Of a DNA stretch of 64,000 bases, positions 61,101 through 64,000 are shown one piece after another; the first letter of the stretch is position 1, and each line of letters opens with the position of its first letter. The stretch lies in assembly GCA_963932145.1 (NCBI GenBank), contig CAWVQA010000079.1:1-64000 (forward strand), given 5' to 3'. The DNA comes from Acanthosepion lycidas (Eukaryota; Mollusca; Cephalopoda; Sepiida; Sepiidae). The notes under the pieces are model-generated. The model did not search any database and was not told where the DNA came from. It saw only the letters and a list, made by a program, of their open reading frames with translations. The translations under genes were made by a program, and so were the position numbers.

Positions 61101-64000
61101 CTTTTTCAACGCTAGTTTGTAAATATCAATAACTGTTTGAAAACATTAGAAAAACAATGAAATTATTGAAAATCGATATGATATCAATCAAAACTTATTG
61201 ATTTTAACTAGTTTCAGAAGTTTTGACAAAGTTTTATTTAAGATTTTATGTTTTACACAACTTTTAATTACATAGCGATTTACATGCAAAATCTAGCTTT
61301 TTTCACTACTTTTTCAACGCTAGTTTGTAAATATCAATAACTGTTTGAAAACATTAGAAAAACAATAAAATTATTGAAAATCGATATGAAATCAATCAAA
61401 ACTTATTGATTTTAACTAGTTTCAGAAGTTTTGACAAAGTTATATTTAAGATTTTATGTTTTACACAACTTTTAATTACATAGCGATTTACATGCAAAAT
61501 CTAGCTGTTTTGACTACTTTTTAACGCTAGTTTGTAAATATGAATAACTGTTTGAAAACATTAGAAAAACAATGAAATTATTGAAAATCGATATGAAATC
61601 AATCAAAACTTATTGATTTTAACTAGTTTCAGAAGTTTTGACAAAGTTATATTTAAGATTTTATGTTTTACACAACTTTTAATTACATAGCGATTTACAT
61701 GCAAAATCTAGCTTTTTCACTACTTTTTCAACGCTAGTTTGTAAATATCAATAACTGTTTGAAAACATTAGAAAAACAATGAAATTATTGAAAATCGATA
61801 TGATATCAATCAAAACTTATTGATTTTAACTAGTTTCAGAAGTTTTGACAAAGTTTTATTTAAGATTTTATGTTTTACACAACTTTTAATTACATAGCGA
61901 TTTACATGCAAAATCTAGCTTTTTTCACTACTTTTTCAACGCTAGTTTGTAAATATCAATAACTGTTTGAAAACATTAGAAAAACAATAAAATTATTGAA
62001 AATCGATATGAAATCAATCAAAACTTATTGATTTTAACTAGTTTCAGAAGTTTTGACAAAGTTATATTTAAGATTTTATGTTTTACACAACTTTTAATTA
62101 CATAGCGATTTACATGCAAAATCTAGCTGTTTTGACTACTTTTTAACGCTAGTTTGTAAATATGAATAACTGTTTGAAAACATTAGAAAAACAATGAAAT
62201 AATTGAAAATCGATATGAAATCAATCAAAACTTATTGATTTTAACTAGTTTCAGAAGTTTTGACAAAGTTATATTTAAGATTTTATGTTTTACACAACTT
62301 TTAATTACATAGCGATTTACATGCAAAATCTAGCTTTTTTCACTACTTTTTCAACGCTAGTTTGTAAATATCAATAACTGTTTGAAAACATTAGAAAAAC
62401 AATAAAATTATTGAAAATCGATATGAAATCAATCAAAACTTATTGATTTTAACTAGTTTCAGATGTTTTGACAAAGTTTTATTTAAGATTTTATGTTTTA
62501 CACAACTTTTAATTACATAGAGATTTACATGCAAAATCTAGCTTTTTTCAACGCTAGTTTGTAAATATCAATAACTGTTTGAAAACATTAGAAAAACAAT
62601 GAAATTATTGAAAATCTATATGAAATCAATCAAAACTTATTGATTTTAACTAGTTTCAGAAGTTTTGACAAAGTTATATTTAAGATTTTATGTTTTACAC
62701 AAATTTTAATTACATAGCGATTTACACGCAAAATCTAGCTTTTTTCACTACTTTTTCAACGCTAGTTTGTAAATATGAATAACTGTTTGAAAACATTAGA
62801 AAAACAATGAAATCATTGAAAATCGATATGAAATCAATCAAAACTTATTGATTTTAACTAGTTTCAGAAGTTTTGACAAAGTTATATTTAAGATTTTATG
62901 TTTTACACAACTTTAATTACATAGCGATTTACATGCAAAATCTAGCTTTTTTCACTACTTTTTCAACGCTAGTTTGTAAATATCAATAACTGTTTGAAAA
63001 CATTAGAAAAACAATAAAATTATTGAAAATCGATATGAAATCAATCAAAACTTATTGATTTTAACTAGTTTCAGAAGTTTTGACAAAGTTATATTTAAGA
63101 TTTTATGTTTTACACAACTTTTAATTACATAGCGATTTACATGCAAAATCTAGCTGTTTTGACTAATTTTTAACGCTAGTTTGTAAATATCAATAACTGT
63201 TTGAAAACATTAGAAAAACAATGAAATTATTGAAAATCGATATGATATCAATCAAAACTTATTGATTTTAACTAGTTTCAGAAGTTTTGACAAAGTTTTA
63301 TTTAAGATTTTATGTTTTACACAACTTTTAATTACATAGCGATTTACATGCAAAATCTAGCTTTTTTCACTACTTTTTCAACGCTAGTTTGTAAATATCA
63401 ATAACTGTTTGAAAACATTAGAAAAACAATAAAATTATTGAAAATCGATATGAAATCAATCAAAACTTATTGATTTTAACTAGTTTCAGAAGTTTTGACA
63501 AAGTTATATTTAAGATTTTATGTTTTACACAACTTTTAATTACATAGCGATTTACATGCAAAATCTAGCTGTTTTGACTACTTTTTAACGCTAGTTTGTA
63601 AATATCAATAACTGTTTGAAAACATTAGAAAAACAATGAAATTATTGAAAATCGATATGAAATCAATCAAAACTTATTGATTTTAACTCGTTTCAGATGT
63701 TTTGACAAAGTTTTATTTAAGATTTTATGTTTTACACAACTTTTAATTACATAGCGATTTACATGCAAAATCTAGCTGTTTTGACTACTTTTTAACGCTA
63801 GTTTGTAAATATGAATAACTGTTTGAAAACATTAGAAAAACAATGAAATTATTGAAAATCGATATGAAATCAATCAAAACTTATTGATTTTAACTAGTTT
63901 CAGAAGTTTTGACAAAGTTATATTTAAGATTTTATGTTTTACACAACTTTTAATTACATAGCGATTTACATGCAAAATCTAGCTTTTTTCACTACTTTTT
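55200..64000 (+). repeat. Nested duplications of 4,957 bp and 1,856 bp in array B
   Basis: A short monomer of 197 bp, lacking 11 bp between repeats of tttttca, begins at 55702, 57558, 60659 and 62515: 1,856 bp within pairs and 4,957 bp between pairs. The same 4,957 bp step links gaaataattg at 55383 and 60340, and at 57239 and 62196; aactaattttt-type variants at 58208 and 63165; and tcgtttcagatg at 58731 and 63688. Thus about 55.2-59.04 kb is repeated at about 60.2-64.0 kb, with hardly any substitutions (one near 62814). Confidence 0.82.

Larger units (their letters stand above)
30158..64000 (+). repeat. Satellite array B, ~208 bp monomers
   Basis: About 163 monomers of the same satellite as array A, same orientation, reaching the end of the window. 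The same two linked monomer classes and the same minor variants occur. The first 4 kb is base-for-base colinear with array A; further in, runs of variants are shared out of register. For example, the run gaaattgttg, atcttttac, tacaagc, gctagcttg, ttaatgatttt at 41056-41503 repeats the run at 15972-16421. Within the array I see no other sequence class, gene or inverted monomer. Confidence 0.96.

Noticed and set aside
3626-64000. Hidden genes or inserted elements within the arrays
   Set aside because: Reading along the monomers I saw only variants, small indels and block duplications; all frames carry stops in every monomer.

Overview
The window is eukaryotic, most likely animal, repetitive DNA: long head-to-tail arrays of an AT-rich satellite (monomer about 208 bp, 48 of 208 bases G or C in the consensus as I read it) interrupted by two copies of one non-LTR retrotransposon (LINE). 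I see no bacterial gene organisation, host gene, tRNA, rRNA or CRISPR. The best guess is a centromeric or pericentromeric (or other heterochromatic) block. The taxon cannot be fixed from the sequence; an invertebrate is plausible because the LINE looks like the Tx1 group of the L1 superclade, but that is weak evidence.

Layout: 1-3625 is the 3' part of LINE copy 1, cut by the window edge. 3626-25006 is satellite array A (about 103 monomers), whose last 1.3 kb is a diverged monomer subfamily. 25007-30157 is LINE copy 2, 5' truncated but otherwise whole, flanked by a 12 bp (perhaps 18 bp) target-site duplication taken from the satellite. 30158-64000 is satellite array B (about 163 monomers), running off the window end. 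All monomers I read lie in one orientation.

LINE copy 2 encodes a basic ORF1 protein and, in the same frame 12 nt later, an ORF2 with an APE-type endonuclease, a reverse transcriptase with all core motifs, and a C-terminal CCHC knuckle. ORF2 is broken by two in-frame stops (TAA 26886-26888, TGA 27015-27017) without any frameshift; copy 1 carries the same stops at 354-356 and 483-485. A 743 bp 3' UTR ends in a palindrome and AATAAA with no poly(A) tail. In a working element ORF1 protein would bind the RNA and ORF2 protein would nick the target and reverse transcribe from the nick.

The two LINE copies show no difference over the 3.6 kb they share (offset 26,532 bp), and the identity runs on into about 4 kb of downstream satellite with only four substitutions noticed. 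They are therefore copies of one insertion, made by a large duplication of LINE plus array or by an assembly or haplotype duplication, and not two insertions. The arrays show multi-monomer higher-order duplications (about 832, 1,856, 1,870, 2,287 and 4,957 bp), and array A has an indel-rich block at about 8.76-14.2 kb that looks like uncorrected read error.
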